Positions 11,294 through 22,943 of a stretch of 64,000 nt of DNA are shown in pieces; the first letter of the stretch is position 1, and the number at the start of each line of letters is the position of its first letter. Source of the DNA: Apostichopus japonicus (taxonomy: Eukaryota; Echinodermata; Holothuroidea; Aspidochirotida; Stichopodidae); assembly GCF_037975245.1 (NCBI RefSeq), contig NC_092579.1, forward strand, positions 32,071,666 through 32,135,665. Reading direction: 5' to 3'. The position numbers and the translations under genes are program-made. The notes below the pieces were generated by a model, which worked only from the letters and a program-made list of their open reading frames with translations, searched no databases and was not told where the DNA came from.

Positions 11294-14200
11294 TTAATAA
11301 GACGCAATAATTTTTTGAATAAAGTTTCTTCTGAATGATTTTGCAGAAGGTTTATTTGTAATATTGCCTGATAGAGAATTCCAAGTTTTGATTGTACGTG
11401 CCCTCAGTGATAACATCCCCATTGTAGAATTATACCTGTTATAATGTGCATTGCCTGAAGATCTGGTATTGTAATGATGAATATCACTGTTACATATTAA
11501 GTAGTCATTAAAAGCATTTGGTAACAGTTCATTCCAGGCCTTATAAGCAAATGTAGCAAGGTTAACTCTAATAATGTCATCAGCTTTTAACAACTTAGAA
11601 CGCTTAAAAAGAGGATTTGTGTGGTCCCTCTGGTTTGGCATGTGTTATATGGCGGACTGCTTTCTTCTGTGTAATACAAATGGGATTCAGATTGGTATAT
11701 CTAGTACCAGACCATATGTTACAACAATACGTAATATGTGGCTGGACTAATGTCTGATAGAGAATCTTTAATATGTGTGTGGCAGATAATGCTTAAGCTT
11801 AGCTAAAACACTGGTGTTTTTTGCAACTTTTTTACAGACAGTTGTAATGTGGTCACACCATTTAAGTTCATGATCTATATATACGCCTAAAAATCTAGTA
11901 CTATTGACTTGTTGTAGTCTTTTACCACCCATAGTAATATCAGCATTCCATGTAAAATTTTTATAAGTATTAAAAACTATATAGTTTGTTTTATCAATAT
12001 TCAATGATAATTTGTTGTCAGCGAACCAGTCGCTGAACTTGTCTAATTCAGTTGATACTTAAATATGAAATAAAGTTCTCGATTGTGATACGAAGAAAAT
12101 ATTTGTGTCGTCAGCAAACAAAACAACTTTAACTTTATCAGAAACATTGGTAATGTCATTAACATATAGGATAAAAAGCAATGGACCAAATATAGAGCCT
12201 TGTGGCACACCACATTGAATTCTCTCCGGTTGGGAATGAGCATTTTTGTAGGATGTATATTGGTAGCGGTTTGCTAAGTAACTGTCGATCCATTTTAGGG
12301 GGGTTCCTCTTATGCCGTAACAGTGTAATTTATTAAGCAGAATTGTGTGGTCTATTGTGTCAAAGGCCTTTGAGAGGTCCAGGAAAACCCTGACACAGGT
12401 ACTATTCTTGTCAAGATTACTATACAAATTGTCAATGGCATCAGCTAGTGCTAGCTCAGTGGAGTGTTCAGGACGGAATCCATACTGTTTCTGGCATAAA
12501 ATGTTATATTTTGAAATAAAGTTAAAAATACGATTATACAGAAGCCTTTCAACTATTTTGGAAAAACATGATAATAGTGATATAGGTTGATAATTTTCAA
12601 AGTTTTCTGAATCCCCTTTCTTAAAGACAAGGATGACCTTGGCAATTTTTAGCATATCAGGGAAAATACCGGTACTGAACGACAAATTGCAAATATGGGT
12701 TAATGGTTTGGTAATAAATAAGATAACTTGTCTTACAATGCCAGGCTTAAAATCATCGTATCCAGCTGCTTTATCAGGTTTCATGCAAGAGGTTGCTGTT
12801 TTTAACAACTCCTCCTCACTGACAGGATGAGAAAACATGGAATGAGTGTTAACATCAATGTTAACAGATTCCTGTGATTTACGTTTGTGGTTGATTTTAC
12901 TTGCCAGTGATGGCCCCAGATTGACGAAAAAGTCATTAAATTTTATTAGCAATATCATGGTCGGTGTTAATCTCTTTGTCACCATCCTTGAAAGAAGAGG
13001 GATACGATGATTGTTTACGACCTTTATGGAGTAATTGGTTAATGGTATCCCATGTGCCTTTTGGGTTACTCCTCGCATTATAAAATTTATTGTTGAAATA
13101 TAATTTTCTAGAAAATTTGATAACATGATTGAGCTTATTACGATATTGAGAATAAATAGTTTTATTTACACCAGACGGGTTCTTAATATGTCTTTTAAAT
13201 AGCTTATCGTTTCTTTTGATAGAAACTAGAATACCTGCAGTAATCCACGGGTGTCTCTTTCGACGTTTCTTAGATTTGGTGACACATTGCTCAGGAAAGC
13301 ATTGATTATATATGGCATTGAAATTGTTATAAAACATAGAATAGGCAATGTGTGCATCAGTTTGGGATGAAACATTTTCCCAAGAAGCATCTCGGATTGT
13401 TGAGAAGAAATTCTGTACATTTGTCTTGCAGTAGTTCCTTACATACATAGGGCCCCTTTGTCTACTTTTGTGTATGGCAGTTTGGAGAAATATTGGATAA
13501 TGGTCACTGAGATCGCTTACAAAGATACCAGTTATTAGTTTGCAGTCATCATTGGTTATAACATTATCTAAAACAGTTGCAGAAGTGCAACCCACACAGG
13601 TAGGTTTGGTAATAGTAGGAAAAAATCCACTGGCATATAGTAAGTTTAAAAAGTCAGCAGATTTAATATTGTCAGCAAGATCAATATTATAATCACCCAT
13701 AATGTACGCACTATGTCGTTCATTGGAGAGTTGGGTTAAAATTTTGTTTACGTGTGTCAGAAAAATATGCAGTGAACTTTTTGGAGGCCTATAAATTACG
13801 CCTATGGTATAATTTTTCATTGCTGATGTTATGTCAACCTCTATGAACATTGACAGAATCATTGAAAATGCTTATATCGTTTCTGAGTTTGAAATTTAGA
13901 TCTTTGTTGAAAAATGAACAAACACCACCACCTCTCCTTTCGGGACGATGTCTTTCAACAAGCGTATAGTTATTGATATGGATTAAGGGGGATATATCTG
14001 CAGTAAGCCAGGTTTCGGTAAATCCAATGACAGAGAAATCCTTCAATAGAGACGTAAATGTAGTTATGTCGTCTAAGTTTTTGTTAAGGCTTCGACTATT
14101 ATGGTGGAATAAAGACAATATGTGTTCGCGAGACATCTTGTTGTATGAATCAATATCGTAGTAATTGCATGCGATAGCTTCCTCCCCTGTTTCAAGGTAT

Positions 14201-14298
14201 TTTGCAGCTTGCATCGCTATAAATAAATAAATGTACCGTATAACATGAACGCCATCATCTTTGCATAGGTTCGGCCGAAGAATCCTTTGTTCTGACAT
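11294..14298 (-). pseudogene. LINE ORF2 (endonuclease + reverse transcriptase), broken
   Basis: From 14298 the endonuclease shows HHNSRSLN, FTETWLTAD and ERRGGGV. After a frameshift near 13850 it continues with IYRPPKS, MGDYNID, ITKPT and SDLSDHYPIF. The reverse transcriptase (about 12820-12060) has YQPISLLSCFSKIVE, QYGFRPEHST, FLDLSKAFDTIDH, CGVPQGSIFGPLLF and the catalytic FADDTN. Further frameshifts near 12920, 12060 and 11700 split off KTNYIVFNT and the C-terminal HHYNTRSSG/TWNSLSG tail ending at 11294. All domains are present, so this is a full-length ORF2 inactivated by several indels. Confidence 0.9.
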
Positions 14299-15493
14299 TT
14301 CTCGCTCTGCTGAGATTAGGAATAAATGATTTCTTCTTTAGTCTGATAGTTTGAAAGCCGTCTTCGTCTAGGGATATTTGCCTTTTGTGGGGTTGGATGT
14401 TTCCCCCTTGTGTGCTTGCCCCCTCCATCTGCTGAGATCCAGTCTCCGGTTGTGTTCTCCGTTGTTCTACTACTTTTTGTGTTGGCAATGTCGTCTTTTG
14501 TTCAGTTCGCTGTTGTTGGTGGGTTTTCTTTAACTCCTGGTTAGGATTACTCGGGTGTCTGGATTTCGCATTATTGTTCTTCTTTGCTGTTGAATCCGTG
14601 TTTTGTTCGGATTTCTGTGCCCTGACCTCGTGAATAGCGTGATCGTCCTGTTCAACCGACCCAGTGACTTATCCCTCAGACTGATATTGTGTTTCGTTTT
14701 CATGTGTATCTAGGGTCGAGCCAGTGTCTGTGTTGTCATGGCGATACTCTTCAAACGTTCTTGGCATTTAAAGCATCTGACCTTTGGGCAATTAGCTTCC
14801 CGGTGCCCTTGGACATCGCAAACTTAACATTTGTAGTTAGGACAGTTTCTCCTGATGTGATCGCTTTCCAAACACAAATTGCATACTTTAGTTTGACCAT
14901 TGTGCGTTAAGTTCATATTAATCCCGTTAATTCTAATTGCGTAAGGCAAGCTCTTGTGTTCTTCAGGTAGTTTTAACTGTACATATCGTATTCCGTTCCC
15001 GATATTTGGGAATCTGGGGAAGGTCTTTCCTTTCCATTCGCCTCTTATTTTACACCCATACTCACAAAGTTTTCCTGTTAGATCTTCGCCCTGTATGAAT
15101 GAAGGTACTCCGAAAACACTAACAGTTAGGAACGTTCTGTTGACACCAGTAGAAACTGATTCCCATTCATGAGGAGTCCACTGTCCAAAATACAGTAAGA
15201 TCAGCTTGTTCCTTTGCTTTTAATGTGATAATCCAGCATCCTAAAGATTTCACACAACTTGCAATTCCATCTCTACCAACATCATTCATGATAGCATACA
15301 AAATCTCAGTATCTTTATATGAACTGTCGGCAACTCTGATGCTACACTCCTTTAATTTCTCCACTGTCGCAGAATCCATACTAACAATCTTGTAGGCTAA
15401 CGAACGTCGCAGGACGTCGTTGCCGAGATCTCCAGCAGAAAAAGTATTCCAAAATTGGAACAAAATAACATTTTCTGCTAAATGTTGTCTCAA
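14255..15493 (-). pseudogene. LINE ORF1 (gag-like, CCHC knuckles), broken
   Basis: The first part (15493-15167) is open for 108 codons. Homology-like sequence then continues in another frame with PHEWESVSTG and GVPSFIQGEDL, so there is a frameshift near 15180. Two zinc-knuckle motifs follow, CNLCLESDHIRRNC and CDVQGHREANC (near 14780-14890), with an in-frame TAA between them. The last part (14488-14255) is a charged, Gln-rich stretch overlapping the start of ORF2. Such proteins bind the element RNA and form ribonucleoprotein particles. This copy cannot make an intact one. Confidence 0.8.
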
Positions 15494-15718
15494 TTAGTGT
15501 CTCCAATAATACAATTTGCAAGATGTAGTGAAAACCACACTCTATTTAACCTCGGAGATCATTAGAGAGTAGAATATATAAGAGCTCCTCAAGGAACAGT
15601 GTCAACAGGTTGACGGTTGGTTATCCAATAACGGTTGGTTATCCAATTTTTTGATTTAATGAAGTCAGACCAACTTAAAATTGATCTCAAGGATTGGGCT
15701 TTTTGATAGGTCTATTTA
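15494..15718. other. flank of LINE 5' end, no gene
   Basis: Short AT-rich sequence that may include the LINE 5' UTR (acctcggagatcattag, TATATAAGAG near 15577). A short imperfect direct repeat (gacggttggttatccaat) lies at about 15613-15650. Confidence 0.3.
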
Positions 15719-16008
15719 TATGTAGAGATATGCACTAGTTAATTGCAATTTCAGCCCTCCAAACTAGTGTAGGGATATGCACTAGTTAATTGCAATTTCA
15801 GCACTCCAAACTAGTTATAGGGATATGCAATAGTTTATTTGCAATTTCAGCGCTCCAAACTAGTGTAGGGATATGCACTAGTTTATTTGCAATTTCAGCC
15901 CTCCAAACTAGTGTAGGGATATGCATTAATTTATTTGCAATGTGACCCTTCAAACTGGTGTAGGGATATGCACTAGTTTATTTGCAATTTCAGCCTTCAA
16001 AACTCCAG
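15719..16008 (+). repeat. 48-bp tandem repeat, 6 copies
   Basis: Units beginning agggatatgcactag start at 15724, 15771, 15819, 15867, 15915 and 15962, giving a period of 47-48 bp. Each holds an ACTAGTTTATTTGCAATTT core and ends CTCCAAACTAGTG. Copies are 85-95 percent alike by eye. It is a minisatellite in presumed intron sequence. Confidence 0.9.
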
Positions 16009-16225
16009 GAAGTTGCGGGTAAGGAACCTGAAAAAGTTTGTGGTCAGGACCATTGACAATGTAGTTTATACACGAAACCTAAGATTTATGTATATATCCC
16101 AAAAAATTTGTTATTTTTAATTAACTTTCCCTGCGTCAGTTTATCATCAAAAGCTCTATGAGGTAATAACATGTTTCATTTGTAACTTTTCTAAGATTTT
16201 GACTGATATGATGCTTTTTTTGTAG

Positions 16226-16306
16226 TTTGACGTGAAGTTAGGTGTTGCAGAAAATGTACGTTTGCAGTGTATGCTGAGGGCAGCTATGGAGACCAGGTAC
16301 AATCAG
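16226..16306 (+). CDS. candidate 81-bp exon, phase 0/0, unrecognised
   Basis: An acceptor (gctttttttTGTAG) and a perfect donor (CAG|GTAAGT) enclose exactly 27 codons in one open frame, with segments FDVKLGVAENVRLQC and AAMETRYNQ. The clean splice signals, symmetrical phase and biased composition argue for a real exon. The family is not recognised and it does not match the adducin exons that start 1.7 kb downstream. Confidence 0.5.
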
Positions 16307-17821
16307 GTAAGTTTGTTCCTCACTTTTTAAAGATCTTAGGTCCAAGCATGTATTATATTATGTGATATGCCTGCTACTACTGTACTAGATCCAATAATTA
16401 TTTCAGTATGTGACAGAAGACGTTACAAGTATTCATATTTGCTTGCATTTCATTTTTATGTTGTAGGTGATTTCTGTTGGTAGACAGCATAGGGCTAGAT
16501 AGGTTGTACATATTCTGCAGTATTTGCCAGTACGCCCTCAGTTTTATCACAAGTTTTTGTAGTATAAGATGGCCGTGTCCATGTGTATGATAAAGGTAAC
16601 TGTTGTGTTCATATTGTTGTTGGCGTTGGTACATAATAGTATTCCATGGCATTGGGATTAGTTGGTCATATGCACACTTAGAGTTGTAATAAATAAGCTG
16701 TATTGATTCCCTTTAGCTATCATCTATTGACAAAGCAAATATTTTTTTAGATAGTTATGGATTTTGGACAAATTTAAGATTTTATATCTTATTTTTTTTT
16801 ATCATATGTCGGTTATAGCCATGATTTTTAGAATAGAAGGTTAATTTTTGACATGAGAAGCATTGTGGGTTGCATGGCATAAGCATTTAAAAGAGCCTTC
16901 TACTCCTTAATATTAAAGAAGCCATTCACTCTTTAATATTTTCTGAGCATTAAAGGAGTGTTCCAACATTTAAAAGCTAGTTTATGATTTTATCAAGCAT
17001 TGTTTATTACACATTTGTTTTCCTTTTCCTCCTATTTTTTGATGTAGAGCTTGCTAGTGGGGAACAAAATACCAGCGCTTAAAGAGAAAAACTGAGTTCT
17101 GCCTTCCCTTGCCATACTATATCTCCCCCCCCCCCCCCCCCCTTTGGATGTCGCAACCAGACTCCTCTAACCACCCAATCCTTTACATATAAACAATGTC
17201 CAATCAATTGCCAGGTAGTGTTTATAGAGTTATAGAACAACAGTGTTTGTTTCAATTATCTAGGAGACTTCTCTGCATATGCTGGTCTTCTCTACTGCTT
17301 TCAAATGCTAGCTAATGGCTAACTTGATCAATTGTCTTTCTTGATATAGTTTTGCCTTCTTTTGTGTAATCTAATTAATTAAGTCACTCACTGTTTTATT
17401 TAAAGGCAAAAATGAACTAAGGGATTTTTTTTGGATCAACAGATAACTTCTGGAGATGAGTGGAATAACCCCAATGTTGGATGCTTCTCGGCCAAAAGAT
17501 GTTTTTCTCATCAACTTCAAAGCAGTTGCTACATATTGATAGATAGTGTTCAAAGTTAAAAGTCTGCGAAAGCAATAGTAATAATAAATCCACACCAGGT
17601 ACTAAATGCATTTAACATGTGCACACTTCGGCAGCCGCTGCTGTGAGTATCCACCTTTATAATTACTTTCATGATTCTTAGAGCAGGTTCCTTTTTTCTT
17701 TACTTGGATTTTGATCATTTTCTTTAACATCTTTAGCTTGACTTGTCACATTTCGATTTGTTTTGATTAATACCCAGTTGGCTTTATAAATTTGCTGACC
17801 ACAAAAAAAAAAAAAACTACC
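16307..17821. other. intron-like, no gene seen
   Basis: AT-rich sequence with a C16 tract at 17127-17142 and poly-T runs. No coding or transposon signature could be supported. Confidence 0.4.
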
Positions 17822-17985
17822 TTAAAAGCAATGATGTCATAGATTATGGAGGATTTTTAAATGTTCTTTGAATATTCAATATGTTTGCCTAGCATTACCC
17901 TTCCTGCAAGTTGTTGACCAAAGCAAATCTTTAAAAGCAAAGATGTCATAGAATATGGAGGATTTTGAATTTTTTGCTTTGAATC
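17822..17985 (+). repeat. short direct duplication ahead of adducin exon
   Basis: The sequence TTAAAAGCAATGATGTCATAG with its downstream tatggaggattttnaa, near 17822, recurs about 111 bp later near 17932. The second copy contains the branch/pyrimidine region of the acceptor used by the adducin exon at 17993. It is a local tandem duplication of intron sequence. Confidence 0.6.
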
Positions 17986-17992
17986 TTGACAG

Positions 17993-18221
17993 GTCTCAAC
18001 TATGAAGTGTGGCCTTTTGTCGATGAGTCAAGAAGCCTTGATTTGTGGTGAGATCTCTACACTATGACTTCACGGGGATCATGGTCGAGGAGGAACAGGA
18101 GGATCAAATCATCAAAAACAAGATCCTATTCTTGCATAACCATGGTATCGTCTGCTGTGGTGGGTCCATAGAGGAGGCGTACTTCCTATCCCTCAACTGT
18201 GTAGCAGCATGCGAGATACAG
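17993..18221 (+). CDS. ADD: adducin exon, head domain (2-nt deletion)
   Basis: Adducin caps and crosslinks the membrane skeleton, linking spectrin to actin at the cell cortex. This exon encodes part of the class II aldolase-like head: MKCGLLSMSQEAL, HYDFTGIMVEEEQ, ILFLHNHGIV, SIEEAY and ACEIQ, in the order found in animal adducins. It is flanked by TTGACAG and CAG|GTAAAG. Its length is 229 bp, whereas a phase-0 exon should be 231. The two halves are in different frames, with the break in ATCTCTACACTATGAC, where an SYHYD-like stretch would need two more bases (one T, one C). This is either a disabling mutation or a consensus error at two short homopolymers. The other adducin exons look intact, so I favour an error. 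The preceding exon was not found in the window. Confidence 0.9.
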
Positions 18222-19427
18222 GTAAAGAATTAGCTGGACTTGGTCCAACGTGGTCGGATTGCTTGTAAAACTTAGCAGTGTGAGGCCAAATGTTCTCTGG
18301 TTATATTACAGTTTGTTCATTCTCCTCCATTTCAGAATATTTTCGAGACCTGTGAAATTTACAGAGTTTTCCTTTTTTAAGCTGTTTTCTAAAGAGCCGG
18401 GAATGGGGTAAGGGGGTTGAGGGATGAAAATGGACAAGATTAGTCAACTCCAAACACAAAGTAAATGGTATGGATTGAGTTAATCTTTGTTATGACCCTC
18501 TCCTCTGAGAAAAGTTATCTGAAATTTTCAAACTGTTTCCAAACAATATAATCAATTTGGAATTTTTATTGTCTTGGGAATGATTGTATCTCCTAGCCTA
18601 CACGGAACTTGATTTTGCCATTAGCGTAGTCTACTTCTGTATCAATATGTAGTCATTACACTCTTCTAACTCTCTCCACCTCTGAAGATTCTGCTTCTGT
18701 ACAAACTTTTGTTTGCTTTTCTCCGAGTCAAACTAGGCTCTGAGTAACAGCAGAAAGTCACCTGCAATAGCAAAGCCTGCTCCATGAAACGAAAAGAACA
18801 GCGGTTGAAGAAGTATGTTTGACTGGAATAATTGCTAGTCTTGATGCGACTTGCCGACTCCAAATCGGATTTATGGATTTAGATGAAGGCATAGTAGGGA
18901 GATGTTTGCTTTCTAACATGTATGGGCACTAATAATGTTGACATTCATCGATAAAATTCCCATAATATTCCTTTTGATGTCTGACCCCAAGGGCAAGGTT
19001 ACCCACCTGGGAGATGTGTTTCATTATTGACCTTGGAATCCAGGGTCTTTTGGCTACTGTAAATCCTTAGAAAAGCTACCAGTTGAAACTGTGGGAAAAA
19101 TCTCACTTAGAGATCTTTTATGAAAGTCATAATTGAGTTTTCTATTTGTTTGTCTTGAAGGTTCAGCAACACACTTTACTAGTGGGTTGGGATTACAAGT
19201 GGTGGGGGAAGTGGGGGGTGTTGATGGGCAGGAATGGGAGTACTTGGTCCTCTCTTCTCCCTGCAGCATCAAGAGCTGGTTGTCTGGGTTTTGTCAACCT
19301 ACAATTTTATCAATCGGTGTGTGTGTGGTTTTTTTTGTCGAGTCTGGGTAACAAATAATGGTCGTTACAAAGCGGATTATCTGCTTTCTAATAAAGCCAC
19401 CCTTACCTTACACAAATATATTCGATA
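18222..19427. other. adducin intron, no gene seen
   Basis: Intron sequence between adducin exons. Short frames exist on both strands without motifs. A small exon for the segment after ACEIQ is expected between here and 22324 on family grounds, but I could not identify it. Confidence 0.45.
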
Positions 19428-19840
19428 AGTATTCAAAAAGTATTCAAAGATTTCCTCAGTATTCAGAAAATTTACCATATAACACACAGTACAAAATAAG
19501 TATTCCAATACTAATATGAATAACTATAAGCCTTCCTCAGAGCCAAAATATGTAAATGAGTGAAGTATTCGAATACCTGTTAGGTATTCAAATAGGTATT
19601 CAAATAGGTATTCGAATAGGTATTCGAGTAGATTTGGAATAGCTATTTGAATACTTAGCTCATTTACATATAAGTATTCGCTCATTTAAATAATTTGGCT
19701 CTGACGAATACTTATAGTTACTCGAATACTTATTCGCTAGTATTCGAATACTTGTATGCTAATTAGTTATTTTATGAAGGCTTAACAGGTTTCTGAATAC
19801 TTACTCAAATACTTATTGAATACTTGTATGCTAATCAGTT
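19428..19840. repeat. fold-back element built of GTATTCGAATAC palindromes
   Basis: Dozens of variants of TATTCGAATA and TATTCAAATAGG are packed in about 400 bp. The region is itself an inverted repeat. AACTATAAG...CAGAGCCAAA...TAAATGAG on the left (about 19522-19560) is matched by CTCATTTAAAT...TTGGCTCTG...CTTATAGTTA on the right (about 19682-19722). It could be a MITE-like fold-back transposon or an expanded palindromic satellite. The outer borders are approximate. Confidence 0.7.
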
Positions 19841-20003
19841 CCAAGTAAGGAGAGTTAGGAATTTGGCCAGCTTGTTGTCCTAGTTATTGATTAAAACTCT
19901 CCAAACAAATAATGAGAATAACCAGAATTCTGAAGTCTCCTTTTTTATGCAACAACTATAAAATTACAAAACAAAACAAAAATAAAATACAGCTTCTTCA
20001 ATT

Positions 20004-20297
20004 TCATGTATCTTTCTTGTAGCATTCATGCACTTGTATGCAAACCGTTTGTTCATCTCTTGTGGCTGTGGCTCTGTCCACTGGTTTCTGCCACACGTAC
20101 TGTGAATGTACTCTGAACATAAAACAAATAGAAATAATTAATAATGATAGGGCACAAATATACATTGGCACAATAACCACCCACCAGAAACGGAAAATAT
20201 AATATATAATATTCAGTGCATAATGGACGTCGCAACGCGAGGGAGAGATGGGTGGCTTTAGACCCCACTTTTTTTGCAAGCAAGCATGTTTACACAT
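20004..20297 (-). CDS. possible exon with a transmembrane segment
   Basis: A 97-codon minus-strand frame has a strongly hydrophobic stretch (WWVVIVPMYICALSLLIISI) followed by a polar tail ending CYKKDT. It lies 0.55 kb downstream of the better supported minus-strand first exon at 21071-20852 and could belong to the same nested gene. No family recognised. It may be chance. Confidence 0.2.
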   Translation of the reverse strand: MCKHACLQKKWGLKPPISPSRCDVHYALNIIYYIFRFWWVVIVPMYICALSLLIISICFMFRVHSQYVWQKPVDRATATRDEQTVCIQVHECYKKDT

Positions 20298-20851
20298 GTC
20301 TTACAACATGTCACAAAGTTTATATATAACCTTACTAGCCCTCCCCCCCTGTAATAATTATTAAAATGATAAAAAATTTGGCCATTGCATATAACCACAT
20401 ATGAAAAACAGAAATGTAATCACATTAAACCCTGCATGCCCAACACTCAAATGTTTTGCATTTTTATAACGCTATTTCAATGGTAAGTAAAATCTCTGTA
20501 GTACGGTAAGAGAAACGTCAGACTTGAACGTGAAGTTTGACTAGGTAAAACTAGGAAACTAATCCAAGTACTGAATGTCCAAATAATTACCAAACATAGG
20601 TATTGCCCCATGCACCCATAAGAATAAGCTTAACTGTAGTAACCTTATAAGTTTAGGCCTAAACAAGAAATATTCTACACATGTAGCCTTGTCTTATTTT
20701 AATTTGATTATTAATTTTATTAACTGCAAATATGCTGTTTATCGTTGCACAAGACAGGATAAAATTAGAAGTTGATCTTGGTTATTGTGCCACTGTCAGA
20801 AAGTTTCATATGATTACACATAGAAATGAAACAGAAAAAAGGTCAACATAC

Positions 20852-21071
20852 CACTTATTTTGATGATTTTTCTAGAATACGGCCGCTTTCCTCTCCACTT
20901 TATCAAGCAGACTGCATTTTCAGTTGCATTTTCTTTGTCCATCACCGACTCTGTACTAACTTGTTGATCTTTCATCCAATAAATAACACATTTTTTAGGC
21001 TTGGTCTTCTTCGATGGGTCAACAATATTTTCCATATTCTTGGATAACTGCAGCAAGTTCTGAACATCCAT
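20852..21071 (-). CDS. candidate first coding exon of a gene nested in adducin intron
   Basis: The frame starts at ATG 21071 (MDVQNLLQLSKNMENIV) and runs 73 codons to a donor AGTG|GTATGT, leaving in phase 1. It is basic and charged (KKTKPKKCVIYWMKDQQ) and ends AVCLIKWRGKRPYSRKIIKIS. A V-YWM-D-Q plus KW-GK-Y-KI order resembles the small beta-rich N-terminal modules of some uncharacterised animal nuclear proteins, including ones with BEN domains. That comparison is from memory and loose. It lies antisense within an adducin intron. Downstream exons are not identified. Confidence 0.45.
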
Positions 21072-22323
21072 TATTGGATATTTAGGCCTAGGCCTATCGC
21101 TGTGGGATAAAATTTATTTTCTTCCAAGTTTCAGTCTAATGTTAATAAAGTTCAGTCGGGCTGCAAGGACTGGAACAAATTTAGTCCGACTCAAAAACTG
21201 AAACATTTATTTCTGCGAACTCAAATTCAATCTGCTAATAAAAGTTGAATAAAATTCAAGAGGAATAAATATCTGTTCAAAAGGGAGTATTAAGCACAGA
21301 ATACTAAAACAGTAAGTCTATGAATATGATCGATGAGATTTTGGAAAGGCTTCAGTTTTCAATCCTCCGCGGTATATTCAAATACTGCCGTGCCTGTGCA
21401 CTTCACCTTGGCCAGAAAGCGTATTATAAATACTAATGTGATGACACTAACATCATGAAAGGAAAGCTGGGATGCTCCTGAGGGTCTTTGTAAGTTTGAT
21501 GAGCTCAGCTTGTGCCCGCAGGCGTCCACAGGATTCTGTATCAAATCGTTTGGAGAAGAGGCTTATAAACACAAACATCCGTTTTCCTGATAGTGTTACA
21601 ATGCTTCTATTGTACCTCATACATATTGTACATAATGCTTTTGCCTGTTTGCTATCAAGGTGCTTTGCAGAATCCAGGCATTGGTTATATCCACCATAGA
21701 GAAGTTGACATCTTTTTGTTCATTAAAGAGCAAATAATCAAATAGCCAAGTTTGGTCCAGTTTTGTTGACAGACAAAACAATTTTGTTGGATAGGAACAA
21801 ATAAAGTATTATTGCCCAGACAGACAGTTGGCTCAAATATTTGCCTGTTGAAGGAGAAGTGCATTTCTGTGCTTGTTCTGTAATGGCAGTATTTAGCTCT
21901 TTTGTCCCTTGACAGAGAGATGGAAGACAAAATGCTTCAATTGAGAAGGATTCAAAGGTTTCATCAAAAGGACGAAATTTCAAACCAGATTTAAGCTAAA
22001 AACGACTCTTTAGTGGGTCTTGTATTTTTGAAGCATAAATGCCAAACGGATGGTTTCTTCGGCAAATCATGTACGATTTTGTCGTCCTCTTATATGAAAT
22101 TGTTGAGTTTCATTCTTCGGATGGCATATACAAGATGACAAATATAAGAATCTCCTTAGTAGTGTTAGGACCAGCAGAGCAAAGTCGGCAACGAGAAACG
22201 ACAAAGGAGGAATAAGAGAGATTAAAAGAGTCGCTCGTAAGACTTGTGTTCGATAATGTAGCAACAAACTGCATTCAAACGCTTTACCGTATGCTAATTA
22301 TTCGTGACATATACATGCCGTAG
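21072..22323. other. adducin intron / possible promoter of nested gene
   Basis: No further coding sequence supported. The stretch just right of 21071 would hold the promoter and 5' UTR of the nested minus-strand gene if that gene is real. No TATA box was evident. Confidence 0.3.
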
Positions 22324-22475
22324 GCCTGGATAGTGTCATCCACCTACCGGATGAAGTCAGAGACAAGGTCGGCGAAGCAACTGCCAAGGATGCAGGTGGG
22401 GTCAGTGAGACAGGACACAAACTGAAGGTCGGTAAACTGGAGTTTGAAGCCATGATGAGACATTTGGACAATATG
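22324..22475 (+). CDS. ADD: adducin exon, end of head/neck
   Basis: A 152-bp exon between acceptor CATGCCGTAG and donor ATG|GTAAGA enters in phase 1 and leaves in phase 0. It encodes LDSVIHLPDEVRDKVGEA, then a variable stretch, then KLEFEAMMRHLDNM, which matches the EFEALMR-LDN segment of animal adducins at the head-neck junction. Because the exon at 17993-18221 ends in phase 0 and this one starts in phase 1, one small exon between them is missing from this reading. The frame is intact. Confidence 0.88.
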
Positions 22476-22842
22476 GTAAGATTTCAAAATGCAAAAATTC
22501 CAACTCACTTGGCCTGCAACGTCTGTGCAGCAGACCAACTAGCCTTATTTGCATTTAAAGATCTGGGCAAACATAGCTAGCATTTACTATGCTAATTGCC
22601 AACCGATGGCGTCGCTAGTTAACGTATGAGGTTTTTGATCATATGTGTACCAAGCTAATACGCTTTATTAAGTGAGATAATTCAGTGAGAAGTGAGTTGT
22701 AGGAAGTCAGTGTGGATAAGCAGGTAGCTTCGTTCAGTCAAAGTAAACAGCTGTGACGTATCAGGATGGTTGGATACACCATTCGATTTGATTTGTGTCT
22801 TACTTGAAACTCTAATTGTTACAGCTTGATACTCTCTTAGAT

Positions 22843-22847
<5 letters not shown>

Positions 22848-22940
<93 letters not shown>

Positions 22941-22943
22941 TAT
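22848..22943. repeat. (AT)n microsatellite
   Basis: About 95 bp of almost pure TA dinucleotide, with one TGTA interruption near 22891, lies in the adducin intron between exons 22324-22475 and 23352. Confidence 0.97.

Larger units (their letters stand above)
11138..15493 (-). mobile_element. near full-length decayed LINE with ORF1 and ORF2
   Basis: Minus-strand element. ORF1 with zinc knuckles (15493 to about 14255) is followed by ORF2 (14298 to about 11294). A 3' tail of AAATC pentamers ends at about 11138, seen on the + strand as tttgatttgatttgattt. Both ORFs carry frameshifts and stops, so it is inactive. The protein signatures (HYNTR tail, FADDTN, YRPP/GDYN endonuclease) place it in the same broad CR1/Jockey group as the LINE at 5890, but it is a distinct family. 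The 5' UTR border upstream of 15493 is not defined. Confidence 0.9.

Noticed and set aside
19133-19428. Three overlapping frames of 64-72 codons
   Set aside because: No motif, no splice support and low complexity; they compete with one another.
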